From Lojkania enalia (Eukaryota; Ascomycota; Dothideomycetes; Pleosporales), in NCBI GenBank assembly GCA_010094045.1, contig ML986649.1, positions 124,001 to 188,000 of the forward strand: a stretch of DNA of 64,000 nt, read 5' to 3'. The number at the start of each line of letters is the position of its first letter. Within the stretch, counting starts at the first letter, position 1. Positions 44,234-56,309 of this stretch are shown here, one piece after another. The notes under the pieces were generated by a model. The model made no database searches and was not told the origin of the DNA. It saw nothing but the letters and a program-made list of their open reading frames with translations. The position numbers and the translations under genes were made by a program.

Positions 44234-45562
44234 TGTATAGAGAATGTTTCCTAATTACTATCACCTCGTCTTATAGGGGCCTTTTTTAGTGTTGGCAATA
44301 AATATGGCGGCTAGATCAAGTTCTTTTCGGCAATTGCGGATGTTGATATCCTGATATGCTTCGTTCACGGGTCACATGCCCTTCGAAGAGAGGCCGACTG
44401 CGCAAGTAATCCGTTAGATTTATCCCGAGGGATTTACCTACATTTGACCTGACCCACTCCCACATTTGAGTTTTCAACATTGATTCTAAATAGATAATGG
44501 TGATGATCTCATATCTCGCGTTTACGCTGTGCACCTAGAGCCTCACAGTCAAGGCTACTAAGCCGTCATAAACTCAAATACAAGCTAGGCTTGGCACGCT
44601 GACTTTCCTGACTTTCCGGCTGAGCTTTGCTTGAAAGCAATGACGGCAGGCTAGCACACAAAGTTATCTTACCGGAGGTCCCGACATGTTAAATCCATGC
44701 TCTAAGTAAATCGGAATTCGGGGTTGCGTTTTGCCTTGCCCGTCACCACAGTTCTATTGGCAATATGTCCCACATCACAGCTTACGTGGCTATCAAAAGT
44801 GGGAAATTATTGGATGCGTGATTCATAGCTTCTTTAGCATTCTTTGGAATTTCGCTACTTGCTCAGGGCCCGAACGTAAGATCATAGCGAAGCTTGGGCA
44901 GGTGCTCAGCCACTTCGTACGCTAAACTTGATCAGGGACAAAGCGTGCCGCTACGGATTGTAGCCTCAGAGAATTAGTAGCGACGAATTTCGCGACATAC
45001 ATCCTAAATCGGTAATGGAATATAATATTATGTTTTTGGATTCTTGGATCTCTTACCATCTGCTACTCTCCTTTCCAAGTAGACATCCAATCGGGTCAGA
45101 ACGTGCTTGCATCAAATCCCATTAAGTCATGCTTCGCCCACTGCTTTGGATCTTGGAATCCAAGTATCGGAAGATAACCTCCACTAGGTTGAAAGGATAG
45201 TTTAGCACGCTGAGCATTAATCTCGCGGGATAGGAGCTTACCGGGTAACAATTTGTCACCTCATCGACCCGCACCATATTTCGACTACGTCGTTATACAG
45301 GGATATCGATCTAAATTCCTAATTACTTGTATCCACCATTCTAAGCTTTGCAGAATGATGGTTCTCATGGAGCACGTACATGGAAAAGCTATTTTTGCGC
45401 AAGCAACTCCTGGGGGAATTTGAGAAGTGCTGCCGTCGATGTCCGAACCGATACTCATTTGGAATATATATATAAGAGCTCTGATTTCGTCTTCTAACCT
45501 ACTCCTTACATCCCTCCATCACTCATCCATTTATCTGCCCCCTCGAATCCTCATCCAGAACC
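44234..45562. other. intergenic region
   Basis: No supported gene; a 64-codon frame at 44731-44925 has no domain. The right end contains the promoter of the secreted hydrolase. Confidence 0.35.
45464..45475 (+). promoter_or_regulatory. TATA box of the secreted hydrolase gene
   Basis: TATATATATAAG lies about 90 nt upstream of the ATG at 45563 and is followed by a pyrimidine-rich leader, a normal fungal arrangement. Confidence 0.6.
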
Positions 45563-46840
45563 ATGTTCTCCCTCGTTTTTCTCACTGCTCTCACTACCTT
45601 CTCCCTTGCCTCCTGCGCCCCTAATCATTCACCCCCATATGTCCATCCCACTTCCGGAAACTGCATAGATCTCCCACTCCGCGAGACCGTCACTTCCTCA
45701 AACTACGTTTTTGGTTTACCTAAATTTAAGTCAAACTTCGATGTCGTGGGCTTGCTCTTCGATATTGCGACTAGTGCAGTATCTAGCACGCCGTTCGTTC
45801 CGTTCTCTGGCCTTGAGAATGTGACTGCGACGTACGAGGCATCGGCAACGTTCTGTTCGCCCAAGACAATGAAAGGAAAGGAGAGCACGGTGCTAGTCGC
45901 TACTCATGGCCTGGGTTATGATAGGAGGTACTGGGCACCTGGGTATAAAGAGGATGAGTACAGCTTTGCGGAATATGCTTTGAAGCAGGGCTACTCTGTG
46001 CTATACTATGATCGCTTGGGTACCGGGAAGTCGCAAATGTGAGCAAACCACTCTATAGATTTAAACGAAATTTATGAGCTGATGAGGATAGCCTTTCCGG
46101 ATACGTAAACCAGCTTTCCATTCAGACCGAACTTTTGGCCAAGATTGTGAAGAGCGTCCGGGCAGGAAAATACACCGGTAAAATCCAGGCGGAGAAGATT
46201 ATTTTAGTGGGCCATTCGTTCGGATCATCCATCTCCAACGAACTTGTTGCCACGTACCCTGATCTCGTAGAGGGTACTGTACACCACGATCAACTGCCTT
46301 TTTTTTAATAGGAATAGAATTAATTAACGTATAACAGGCGCTGTCTTGACTGGAATAGGCTACGATAGCGGTAACTCTTCGACGATCGCAGTCCCCTATA
46401 TCCCTTCTATTTTCAGCAACCGCATCGCTTCAATGCAATCTTCTGCTTTCAAGCACCTCGACACGGGATACCTCGGCTTTGGCGACATCTACAGCCACGT
46501 CGAGACATTCTTTCACAAGCCAGACTATGCCGAAGACGTTGCAAAGTATGCGCAAGACATTGCACAGCCTCTTGCTATCGCTGAGTTCTTGAGTCTCAAC
46601 ACGGTGCAACCTGTGGCGCCGGAGTTCAAGGGAAAGGTATTGGTGACGACAGGAGAGTTCGATATTATCATTTGTAGTGGCAATTGTGTGAAGACATTTG
46701 CAAGTAGGTATTATAAGGAGATTTTCCCAATGGCGGATGCGGAGGGTTATGTCCACCTTGGTGCGGGACATGGTGTTAATTTTAACTATAATGCCACAGG
46801 ATTCTATAAGGTTATTGGGAATTTCTTGGATGGATTTTAG
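45563..46840 (+). CDS. secreted alpha/beta hydrolase
   Basis: Exons 45563-46038, 46092-46273 and 46338-46840 encode 386 residues. A signal peptide (MFSLVFLTALTTFSLASCA) indicates export. The fold is visible from STVLVATHGLGYDRRYW and GYSVLYYDRLGTGKS. The nucleophile elbow is GHSFGS with Ser201; likely acid and base are Asp328 (TTGEFDIII) and His364 (HLGAGHGVNF), so the triad is complete. Several N-glycosylation sequons are present (NVT, NSS, NAT). Introns are 53 and 64 nt with standard ends. The substrate cannot be told; it could be an esterase, lipase-like enzyme or epoxide-type hydrolase of the Abhydrolase_6 group. It is convergent with a cytochrome P450 whose stop lies about 350 bp away; a shared pathway is possible but not shown. 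Confidence 0.88.
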
Positions 46841-47194
46841 GCGGAAAACTGGGGAGGGGGCGAGAATTTGAGGCGTGGGAGAGGGGGTGCTGGAGAGTGG
46901 TACTCATGAGTGAGATGACTCAGAGATTGCGGTATGAAGCAATGGCGGATGGCAGGGATTCTTGATAATATTTCGATTCTCACTGTCGTTGAGTTTGCAT
47001 CGTTTACAGGCCTGAAGGCCAGAATAGAAATATGACAGCATTCTAGACGCATTGAAAGTATCATTTTAAAAGCGAAATTACTTCCTTTCGAATGCCGCAG
47101 CCGCCAAAGGAGGCAATCCAAAATTGCTTTCCAAGCGGTCCGTAATGTCACTAGAAAAATCGGCTAGGCATCCTTCAATAAATTCATCAATACC

Positions 47195-48872
47195 TTAAAT
47201 CCCATACTCCCCGTTGATATCCGTTTGCACTCTTACTCGCAGATATAATGGAGCCCCATTCCACAATGTGTCTATGAACGAGTCGCGATGGAGATCCATA
47301 TCAGCGTTCACGAGCTCAAAGTCAAAACTCCACATCAATTTGCAGATAATGAAATTCATCTCCACCCATGCAAGGCTGAAAATCTGTATCAGCCAAGCTC
47401 TCTCTACCAGAGCAATTCATGAAGCATTTACTTACTTTTGCCCAATACAACCTCTAGGCCCCAGACTAAAAGGCTGGGCCGCCTCCAAAATATCCCAACT
47501 CTTCGATACCCTATCTTTAGCCCATCGATCGGGCTTGAAGGTCATCGGGTCCTCCCAGTTCCTGGAACTTAGGTTGGCAGAAAATGCATTGGTGCTCACA
47601 ACAGTGCCTTCTGGGACAAAAATTCCGTCAACCGTATCCCCTCCCCTCGGTACCAATCTAGGCAATCCTGGTGCGACAGGTGCATAGATTCTCATTGCCT
47701 CGAGAATTACTGTTCGCAAAAAAGGTAGAGAAACAGCGTCTTGAGCGTTGATGGACTTGTAGGTGGGAAATCTAGTACGGATTTCGTTCTTCAGGCGATT
47801 ATAGAGAGCTTTGTCTCGCAGAATGTAGTTTAAGGCTGTTTTAATGGTTATATTAGTAGTGTCAGTTCCGGCTTGTAGCAGTTCGGCGGCTTGCGCAGCG
47901 ATATGAATGGCGCCTTGCGATTCGTCCATATTTTCTTGCAGGCGCGTAAGAAAATCGGGACGTTTTGAGGGGTTGGCAAGACGCCTGATTGGATTGATTA
48001 GTGAATGGCTTGCACCGGCTAGACTTGCTTACTCTTGAGCAATCTTAAGTGCGAATTGCTCGTGCTTCTTATTGCCTTCCAACAATCTGAGCAATGTACG
48101 CGCGAAAAAAAGTGCATATATCTTGCCAGCAATAGGGAATCGCTTCATGATATCGATGATTCCGACTTGGCGAGTGGCTTCGTGAATAAATTTTACACTC
48201 GGATGCTGGCCGCCGTTCTTCAGTGCATCGAAACTCTTTCCGAAAGCCAAGCTTCCCATGATGTCAAACATACATAGCCTCAGCCACCAATCAAATTCCA
48301 TGACCTCTCCCTTCTTTACGCCGATCTCTCTCACATTGGCCACTAGGTGTTCAATAATATCCTCTACCAGAGGCTCTTGTTCTTTCAATGCCAGGCTGCT
48401 GAATGCATGGCTCATGAATCTTCGCATCGATGCATGCTCCTTTGGATCCCGAGACGTGATGATTCCGTGAATGCCTTCTTCAATAAACATATATCCATCG
48501 TAGAACTCAGACTTGATGAACGTCTGATGTCCATGCCGGAAGCCATAGATATCTTTCCAGGATTGCGCCGTGTTGAAGCTGATTTCATTGGGCGCGACAC
48601 AGACTACTGGCCCGTACTTCTCGTGCATAGAGTGAATCCAGAATTCTTTGCGTCTACGGAGTAACCAGTATGAGTATGGTACGTTGGAGTAGTGGCATAA
48701 CCATGGGCCGGGAAACTTTCGTAGCGGGTTTGTTAAGGCTGTGTAGAGTTTGTGGAGCAATGTGAGGAGCGTCTACAGCAATTAGCGGAACTACGACCAG
48801 GAAGTTAGAATCATTTACGAAGAATACAAGGCCAGCCCAGACAAGGGCGATAGGAGACAGTGCGAAGAGCAT
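47195..48872 (-). CDS. cytochrome P450 monooxygenase (CYP65/benzoate-hydroxylase-like group)
   Basis: Microsomal heme monooxygenase. Exons 48819-48872, 48033-48772, 47436-47984 and 47195-47375 (minus) give 507 residues; introns are 46, 48 and 60 nt. The first 25 residues form a membrane anchor (MLFALSPIALVWAGLVFF). The proline-rich hinge is NPLRKFPGPWL. Conserved marks are complete: I-helix AGTDTT (303-308), ExxR EAMR (360-363), the FKPDRW region, and heme loop FSLGPRGCIG (437-446, Cys444). The block KYGPVVCVAPNEISF with SWKDIYGFRHG resembles the large fungal CYP65/CYP561-type group, which includes isotrichodermin C-15 hydroxylase relatives, but substrate cannot be inferred. A cytochrome P450 reductase partner is not in this window. 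A TATA-like box lies near 48960. Confidence 0.93.
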
Positions 48873-48954
48873 TACTTAGTGAGTGCTGGCGTCTCGACTA
48901 AGGACAATTTAGCTACATATAATTAGAAGAGCGCGATAACATTGAGCGCTGGAT

Positions 48955-48966
48955 CCTATATACCCC
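48955..48966 (-). promoter_or_regulatory. TATA box of the P450 gene
   Basis: GGGGTATATAGG on the minus strand lies about 85 nt upstream of the P450 start codon. Confidence 0.5.
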
Positions 48967-51110
48967 GCGCAAACAATATTTTACACCAACCCACCTCGTT
49001 TCATGAACACTAATATCAATGCTGGCTTGTCAACGCCAGCCTGTCAATACCTCGCTTCTCATTGATCCAATACCGAACGGTAGGCAGCGAGCAAACACCG
49101 CTTCACCAACACAGATATGCAGTCCGATACACAATAGATACTGTCCCCCAATCAGCTGAAGGCATTATGCGAAATGAGTGCAAATAAATACACAACATCA
49201 TAGGCCGTCCCACAAATAGGCTATGCTTACAGTCATACAAAACGCTTGGGGTTCGTGGCAACCGCCCTAGGATATTTGATTGGTAGGTGGAATTTCGAGA
49301 GGCGGGGTTTGCATAAAAACAACTGTAGTCAATATACAGTCCAAGTTGTCGGACGCGAATCACGATAGGAGTAGTATGACAGGGCGTGCGTGTGACTAGG
49401 GTTTACATCTCTGTAAGAAACTAATGGGCATTGGTTAAAGTAAGTAAAATGGCTTCAACTTTGGTTTTATTTCTCATAGCATATATATTTATTAATGGTA
49501 TTCTTATAATTGAATATACACAGCGCCGACAAACAGAAGCTGGAATTTAGACGATACTATCAGCCCTCATCTCGGGATTAACATATTCGAAATTATGCTG
49601 GATATATATCCTGGCTTCACGTGATTCTCTAAGTGGTCGCTTCTATCCTCGTTTAGCTTAAAACTATACACGAAATTTATATTGAAGTGGACGAGAGCAG
49701 AGAAATGCATCAAATAAAGTTCATTACAGCAAAAGCTACAGAGTCTTCGTTAGATCCTATCATATCGATAAAATGGAATTTGACACATGATTTTTGATAC
49801 TGAAATCTGCCCCTTTTTCCTACTATCCTATTATAGTTGGCCTGTTTTCAGGCCTATATAGTCTCGCCACTGCCAGCCTCTGGCCAGGCGGGCCACTTAC
49901 CCTCCTTCAATACATCAATATTTGCCTCAGCAATTGGTGCTGCCTGATACGCGACAAAATCAATTATCTTTACGAATTCCCTACTCACCTTCCTTTCAGT
50001 ATTTGTCTAGATAGAATCTTCTGAGGTTGAATCCTCAACATATTTATACTCCTATAAATATAGAACAAGCCGGGAAGACTATTATACTCTGAATAGGGTA
50101 TTAGCATCGCTATTATGAGAAGGAACATGCATCAATACGATCGTAGATATATGTGATTTTCGTTTAGTTTACCTTTTCCTTCTAAGTTAAATAATTGTTC
50201 AATGAGAAAAACTTGCAACTTTATTAAATTTAAAAGAAAAAAAAAGATGCGTTCTTCATAATAGCAGTGCGGGTCCTCTTTCTACGGTATTTCAGTCAAC
50301 AAGAATCCCTCATCTAGCATAAGCTAGCCTGTTTTTCTGTATTCATTGAAAAGAAATGAACAGAATAATGCGGACGAGAAGATTGTAAAACATGTCTATC
50401 GCACATGCGATATTTTTGGATATAGATTCTATTTCGCGCGAATTGCAACGCTATGTCTGGCATCAACAGTGTCAAACTATAGATGTTTGCCTAGTGCAAA
50501 AGTCGGCTAACTAAATTTGGCAAACAGTGCGACCCTATCTCCGTGCCCGACCTCATCAAGATTGTAAGGCATTTCTATGGGCTATATTACTAGAATTATT
50601 CACCTTGGCACAAAAGATGTATGGATAATGCCGTTTCACAAAAGCTACGTACGCCATGATGCAAGGCGCAGCCTGACAAAGCATTCCGATTGGTCAGCTA
50701 GTGTTGGTAATTGGCATATTTTCATTTCGCATCTCGCACGACAACGCAACACACGACACGGGGGCCTTTTCGTTAGTTATTACTATGCACCTAGAAGTAT
50801 TGATATCTCATGCGTTCGGAGCTTGTGATTAATCTCATTCTTTCTATAGATTTCACGTATCGTTAACGTCGAAGACTTTGGATTTTTATTGAGTAGGGCA
50901 TGGTAAGTTTAAACGAATGGATCTGCGACTTGTGGGCATTAAATTCCCTAAATATTGCTACACATCTGTTATTCGTATTCTTGCCCCATTAGGGTGGAGG
51001 GGGATCTAGGCAGAGTCGTAGGTCAGCCTCATCCAAATCGCGCGAGTATGAATAACACGTAACAACTGAACCTATGCAACCTGGTGGGATCTCGAAAGTA
51101 TTTAAATCAC
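48967..51110. other. AT-rich gene-free region
   Basis: Short chance frames only (49103-49363 minus, 49794-50024 plus, 50577-50828 plus), none with a domain. I see no transposon ends or RNA genes. Confidence 0.35.
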
Positions 51111-51117
51111 TATATAG
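51111..51117 (+). promoter_or_regulatory. TATA box of the small secreted protein gene
   Basis: TATATAG lies 68-74 nt upstream of the ATG at 51185, preceded by TATTTAAAT at about 51099. Confidence 0.55.
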
Positions 51118-51184
51118 CTCCTAAAATCCCTCATCCACTACCATCCTCCCACACTATCTACAAAGTGCTCGTTCTTTGCCCATC

Positions 51185-51703
51185 ATGCAAATCTTCAACT
51201 CTATTCTTGCCATAACTTCTGTCCTTGCGCTCTTAGGAACGGCCGCTGCAGCCCCAAAATCCAACTCAATAACTATCGGCAAACGCGAAATTACTGTTGA
51301 TGACGGGAACAAATTCCAAAGACATGGGGGAGGACCATGCGCTGAACTCTCCCATATCTTAGAAGGCATAACTGACGAGCGAATCCAACGACTGATGGAA
51401 GTTGAACCAACCGGCGGCTCCTACAAAATTGCCTTGTTTCAACGCGATGATCGCATCAGCATGTTTTTCCGTGTCGATGTCTACAACTACGATGAAGAGG
51501 TTAACAAGAACTCTGGCAATATCAGATCGTATTTAGAAAAAGCTGCGACATACGCGTCTGGGGATGATCCGGGTAGGCCGGGGAAATATAGTCGGGGAGG
51601 ATGGTATCAGCTTATGGCCGGCGATGATATTCGTAGTAGATTCGTGGTTGACGTATTTTGCACGAATTTGCGTAGTGAATGTGGAGGTTGTCCCAAGAAT
51701 TAG
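51185..51703 (+). CDS. small secreted protein with Kex2-type site
   Basis: Single-exon gene for 172 residues, family not recognised. The N-terminus MQIFNSILAITSVLALLG leads to an Ala-rich cleavage region (TAAAA). A dibasic KR site (IGKRE) about 35 residues in suggests Kex2 processing of a short propeptide. The mature part has four cysteines, one near the start (GGGPCAEL) and three at the C-terminus (FCTNLRSECGGC). A TATA box and short leader precede it. No transmembrane or GPI signal is visible. It is flanked by 2 kb of AT-rich gene-free DNA on one side and a dead monooxygenase gene on the other, a setting typical of effector-like or lineage-specific secreted proteins. Function is unknown. 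Confidence 0.75.
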   Translation: MQIFNSILAITSVLALLGTAAAAPKSNSITIGKREITVDDGNKFQRHGGGPCAELSHILEGITDERIQRLMEVEPTGGSYKIALFQRDDRISMFFRVDVYNYDEEVNKNSGNIRSYLEKAATYASGDDPGRPGKYSRGGWYQLMAGDDIRSRFVVDVFCTNLRSECGGCPKN

Positions 51704-52339
51704 AAGTGGCAGTAGAGTTCTTTGAGGGTAGCGGCCTAGGTGTAATCTTCGTTTGTGGGGCGCTATTGCTATTTTTCACGTTTTAGGTCTAGTAGATCAA
51801 AATCAGGGTGTATATCAATATATTATCTCTCCTTGGCTCTTTGGAGTTCCAGCCCTTTCATTATACGCTTAGGCTTATTGCAAGTCCGCAAGGATCGAGC
51901 AAGGTCTAACCTCGTGAAAAGCCGCTAGATAGCACTATAAAATAATCAAACTCAGGCATATGATGAGGGAAACACTCCCTGTAGTGATTGCTGGAGGAAT
52001 TAGCAAATTTGAGGACGAGAAAACCGCTACGCTTTCGTGAAGCTTACTATCTCCTCCCTCACGATGTTCAATAGTCTCCTAGAAAATCCCTATCAGCGCC
52101 CTTGCAGCACTATAGCAGTGCCATGATCCAAAAGGCGGAATTTAGCATTTAGTGGACCTCTAACAGCCCAAATATTCAGCAGGTTTCATCCTCGTCTTGT
52201 CTCTAACGCCATTCAAAGAACCTTGGCAAAAATCGGTACGTTTCCCATATCTTTGGCCAACTGTAATCCATAACTGTCATGTTCAACACCGTACGTGACT
52301 CGAGTGTCGGGTGCCTAACGGATACGATAGTTCAACTCA
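51704..52339. other. intergenic region
   Basis: Lies between the secreted-protein gene and the 3' end of the monooxygenase pseudogene. Nothing recognised. Confidence 0.35.
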
Positions 52340-53830
52340 TCGGCCGAGCTGAGAGGTTGAGTTAGAAGACCGAATTGGTTCATGGTAAATAGCATATCTT
52401 ATGATTCAAATAGTAGTAGAATCGCGCCAAAGCCTAGACAAATGAAGTCGATAAAGTCAATTATTAGATCATGCTTCTTCTATACTTATCGCAGGTCTTC
52501 GTCCAACCCAATGAGTTATGGTCTCTTCCTTTCATTTACAGCAATGTTGAAGTATGGGAATGATGGAAGATATCCTGTGGCAAAGATTATGGTATTAGGC
52601 TTGATTATTTTTCGGAAACGGCCATATCCCGGACGGCCACTATTAAGAAGGTGAGCAATGCCATTCCTCATGAAACGAAATGGGAGTGGAATTGTGTCGA
52701 TGATGCGGGATGGATGAGGCTGGCATTCAATATCGATGAAGAAACGACATATTCGATGGATTAGGGGCCAGATATTCGGACGCCAAGCTTTATTGAAAAA
52801 GACCAAGAGGTATGAGTTTATGATATACAAGCCCATCTCTGTGGACTAGATGTAACTTACTCCTGAAAGCATTGAATCGATAACCGGATATCCACCTATC
52901 CATTAATTAAGTCCACGGGATTGCCGGAAATGGCCTAACTAGGTGCTTCAACCGCCATAAAATGGTAAGATATCCAAACAGGCATGCTGTCACGGACCAT
53001 TCTGTGTACGTACATGGATTAGAAGAGAGTAAAATTGTCCGACAACGATTGGCAAAGCTGTCCTATCCATACCATAGCGAAATAGCCGCGGAAGAAATTG
53101 CTCATTTAGGAATCTCGAGGACGCTTGTTAAAACCTAAATCAGCGGAACTTGAGAATGCTCCTACCTTAGTAGCGCCGAGCCAACCATCCTGATGACAAA
53201 GCACAGTGCTTTTAGGATCGCTGGTAACGCCTAAATGACGGATATCTACGCTAGTATCCCCCGCTAGCAGAACCACAATTTCCCGCCCTTTCCCAAAATA
53301 CTCACGAAAGTTGGGGTCTTCCGGATGCATTATCTTCTAAGTGTTCGATGCTAGGTATAATCGGCCGGTATCTTGCAACATGAACACTAGAGCAAATTGT
53401 GATTGCATCACAGCTCTATTCATTTATTTCACTATTGTGCATCTGATAGGTAGCTATGTGGCTACTTGTTTCGTATTGCTCTATTGAAACAACCTTGTGG
53501 TTCAAATAAATGCCCGGCCAAAGGTCAAAATGTGTCGTAGAGTCGAAAAGTAATGCCACAAATCTTCCTGTCGAGAAGAAGCCCGGCTCATCAGGGAAAG
53601 GGGAGGTGAGAAAGTCTAAGAAAGAAGTGAGAAGGTTCGATGATACGAACTCTGCATCTTAGTATGTAAGGATGTTGAACATACCGCCGAGCTTGTCTTG
53701 CTGCTCGAATAACTTGAACGATAAAGGCTGGGTGTGAAAGCGAAGGTGAGCTTCTCCAAGACACTTTAGTTAGGCCGGAAGGTAAGCTATCGATAGTTGC
53801 TACGCAAATTGTCAACGATTTTGTAATTTC
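52340..53830 (-). pseudogene. flavin-containing monooxygenase (dimethylaniline monooxygenase-like) pseudogene
   Basis: Minus-strand pieces in family order but broken frames. Near 53830-53500: a LPSGLTK piece (from GAGPSGLVAAK), FEQQDKLGGMF, FPDEPGFFSTGRFVALL and HFDLWPGIYLNHKV. At 53330-53106: EYFGKGREIVVLLAGDTSVD then HLGVTSD and VLCHQDGWLGATKV, the second nucleotide-binding block, whose GxGxxG glycines are partly lost (LAGDTS). At 52836-52516: VFFNKAWR, then RIIDT, NSGRPGYGRF and NTIIFATGYLPSFPYFN, the FMO FATGY motif. Near 52440-52370: FIDFICLGFGAIL then a stop. Intact relatives use FAD and NADPH to oxygenate N or S atoms or carbonyls. Several frame changes and stops show the gene is dead. 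Confidence 0.8.
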
Positions 53831-54700
53831 CTACGATTTCGTCCCCTCTTGTCGTTCCTAAGTCACTGCTCGTCGCCTTGGCCGACGCCAGCAATATCGA
53901 GCGCTGCACTGAAACGACGAATCTCATTTAAACACCCAACTTATAAAGCCTACTACACAACCTAAAGCTATATGGACAATTCTACGGGGTTTTCCGCAGA
54001 CTGAAAGCGAAGGCTAATATCAGACGGTTAAGAAATCTAGGCAACGCCGTCCGAAGGACTGCTTTCTACCCGTCCCACTAACGTCACTGGCGACAGTTGT
54101 AGTCGCTTTAATGGTTCTTTTTCTCCTCCCCAAAAGATTTTGTAGCAATGAGGCACTCTTTCCAACATACTGGAAATCCGTCAGTCCAAGTGATAATAGC
54201 TCGATAGTTGATTGGTCAGAATCTGTTGAAATTCATCACATGACTGTAGAATATCTGCCGACCCTATAGCTAAGTGGATCAAGACATTTAGTTAATACCG
54301 GCTATATATGTAACGAACTGATCTTTTTATTTCCGAATTCTCATATGTAATACACGACAAAGAATTTAGTTCCATAATTGCCTTACTAACATGAGGGATT
54401 CTAGTTGGATCAAGATCATTTATTCCGTGTGCTTGTAAGACAGAGATATCAATATTTTATGTTCTTTTGAGTGTGTATTGTGAGCCCCTGCGAAAAAAAG
54501 AGAAAACACGATAAGTTTACCAGCAAGGTTTTACTGTCTATATATCCCGTACATCAATAGTTTGATCCACCACTGAGCTTTCAATCAAGTTAATTCTAGC
54601 GTAGGTTACAGGCGGGCTGAGCATCCCACTAACTTATCCGACATCTAGAGTGATAGGCCTTATTACCAAATGAGAGGATATATATATGAAAGTAGTTCTA
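53831..54700. other. AT-rich intergenic region
   Basis: No gene recognised; only short frames. Confidence 0.35.
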
Positions 54701-54714
54701 GCTTATTTGCTATC

Positions 54715-55080
54715 TACTATATTTTTCTTAGACGTACGTGAATTATGCCCTCTCACTCTACAGCGCGTACAGCCGGCATGAACCTGCCTTTTCACACCTT
54801 CTCCTACCCTAATCTAACGTATTTTAGCCTCAAGTTGCTCCTCAACGTCCTTATAACTATATCTTTATTATCCGCCTTTGTTAGAGTACCCTATTTCTAG
54901 ATCTGCTTCTTTTTATTATGTACGCATTATAGCTACTTCATTTACCTTCTAAAGCTGAGCAACTTGATCACGTAGCAGGACAATAGGGTGAATTATCAGC
55001 TCAACATCTTTAGCAAGCTGATTGATTGGCTCCATAATGTGACCCCATTATTACGTATTGCCAATTTGTAGGGATACCAT
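54715..55080 (-). mobile_element. remnant of a Fot1/pogo-type DDE transposase (C-terminal end)
   Basis: One minus-strand frame, interrupted by stops, reads VLLRDQVAQL*KVNEVA, then a GG stretch, KDVEEQLEAKIR*IRVGEG and finally HAGCTRCRVRGHNSRTSKK at about 54730-54790. This matches the end of Fot1/pogo-like transposases: a coiled, charged region after VLLQAEN.L..AN, then a zinc knuckle CxxCxxxGHNaRTC. The last cysteine is now Ser. All internal stops are TAG or TAA at positions where Gln or Arg is usual, as C-to-T decay such as repeat-induced point mutation would give. The catalytic DDE part and the terminal inverted repeats were not recognised. Confidence 0.6.
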
Positions 55081-56226
55081 TAATATTAATCAATGAAGCG
55101 ATCCTATTAAGAACCTTAGAAGCATTCACTCCCATATTTGCTTCTGTTCATCTGGGGCACTTCTCGAAATACCGTAGATCATTGGAACGGTCTCAAAGTA
55201 TTTTCCTCTTGTTCTCGGAGGGAAATAGAGATTATCAAGTAGACAACCTCTAGAGTTTCGTGTGGCAAGGTGCGATCAGCTCGACTTCCATGCATATGGC
55301 CAAATGCCAATATTATGACTGTTAGGGCCTATGTATCTTTACAGAATACAGGGAAGCAAGCTCTCTGTGCCCAAGATCACGTGAAGGATCAGCAGCACCC
55401 TAGGGTCGATTCGCGGGGCTCGTTAATTATCACCTGTAAGGTACTTATAAAAATATCAAAGCTCGGCAAAAACTTAGCATTGTTTCTCGAGGATTACGTT
55501 TTGATTTAGGTAATCTATGGGCCTAAAATAGCAAAGCTATGCTTTATAGAATGAAAATTATAAGAGAGGAGTCCACTAAGAGTTCATCCTGACCTATTCT
55601 TTACTCTATCACGGCAAGCAGGTGGGCCTATAACCAAGAGTCTGAGTGGGCTGAACTGTTCCTTCCTTGCTCTGGTCGTGCGACAAGGCGTTGAGAGCGT
55701 TTATAGAATCTAAAAGGAGACCGTGAGCAGAGTAAAGTGGATCTATTTCGAAGTCTGACTCAGGACCCATGATTCAATGCAACATTTTGGTATCACCTCC
55801 ACAGTTTGCCCCTCGAAGTCTCAGGCAACAAGGTGTGGATTCTGGTGATGGAGACAGGGATTATCCAAACCGATAACCCTGCTGAGATTCCAAATGCGGC
55901 CCAACGTCGAGCCTTGTGTCACCTTAGCTCACCATCGCCTTCGTACAGTACCAGTGTCGACAACGCTATAAATATCGTGAACCCGAAAGCGTCACGTCAT
56001 TTAGGTTCATCAGCTCATTTTCTGCCCTACCGCGCTTGTGTATGGTTCGCTTGATCGATCAGGTGAGGTCCGAGCCGAGGCTGATGCCGTTTTCGCGACC
56101 TTGCATGGGGGTCACGTGGAGAACACCATACCAAATCCATCAACTTTGCCCGTATAACTTTATTGGAACCCGTAAATGCGACTCCGGTCACGTATTCCAG
56201 ACGTTCAAAGCTAAGCCATGCATTCC
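55081..56226. other. intergenic region, possibly further transposon debris
   Basis: Upstream part of the same transposon may lie here, but I could not recognise DDE motifs. An 80-codon frame at 55270-55509 has no domain. The right end is the promoter of the GPI-anchored protein gene. Confidence 0.3.
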
Positions 56227-56233
56227 TATATAT
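56227..56233 (+). promoter_or_regulatory. TATA box of the GPI-anchored protein gene
   Basis: TATATAT lies about 77 nt upstream of the chosen ATG at 56310. Confidence 0.45.
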
Positions 56234-56309
56234 CTGGCACCACCCACCCCATGAATCTAGAATTTCCAGTCACTCGTTCGTCATTACGCAGCAGCGTCAA
56301 ACTTACAAA

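Noticed and set aside
45563..48872. Secondary-metabolite cluster
   Set aside because: A P450 and a hydrolase alone are not enough; no polyketide synthase, peptide synthetase, terpene synthase or pathway regulator is visible.
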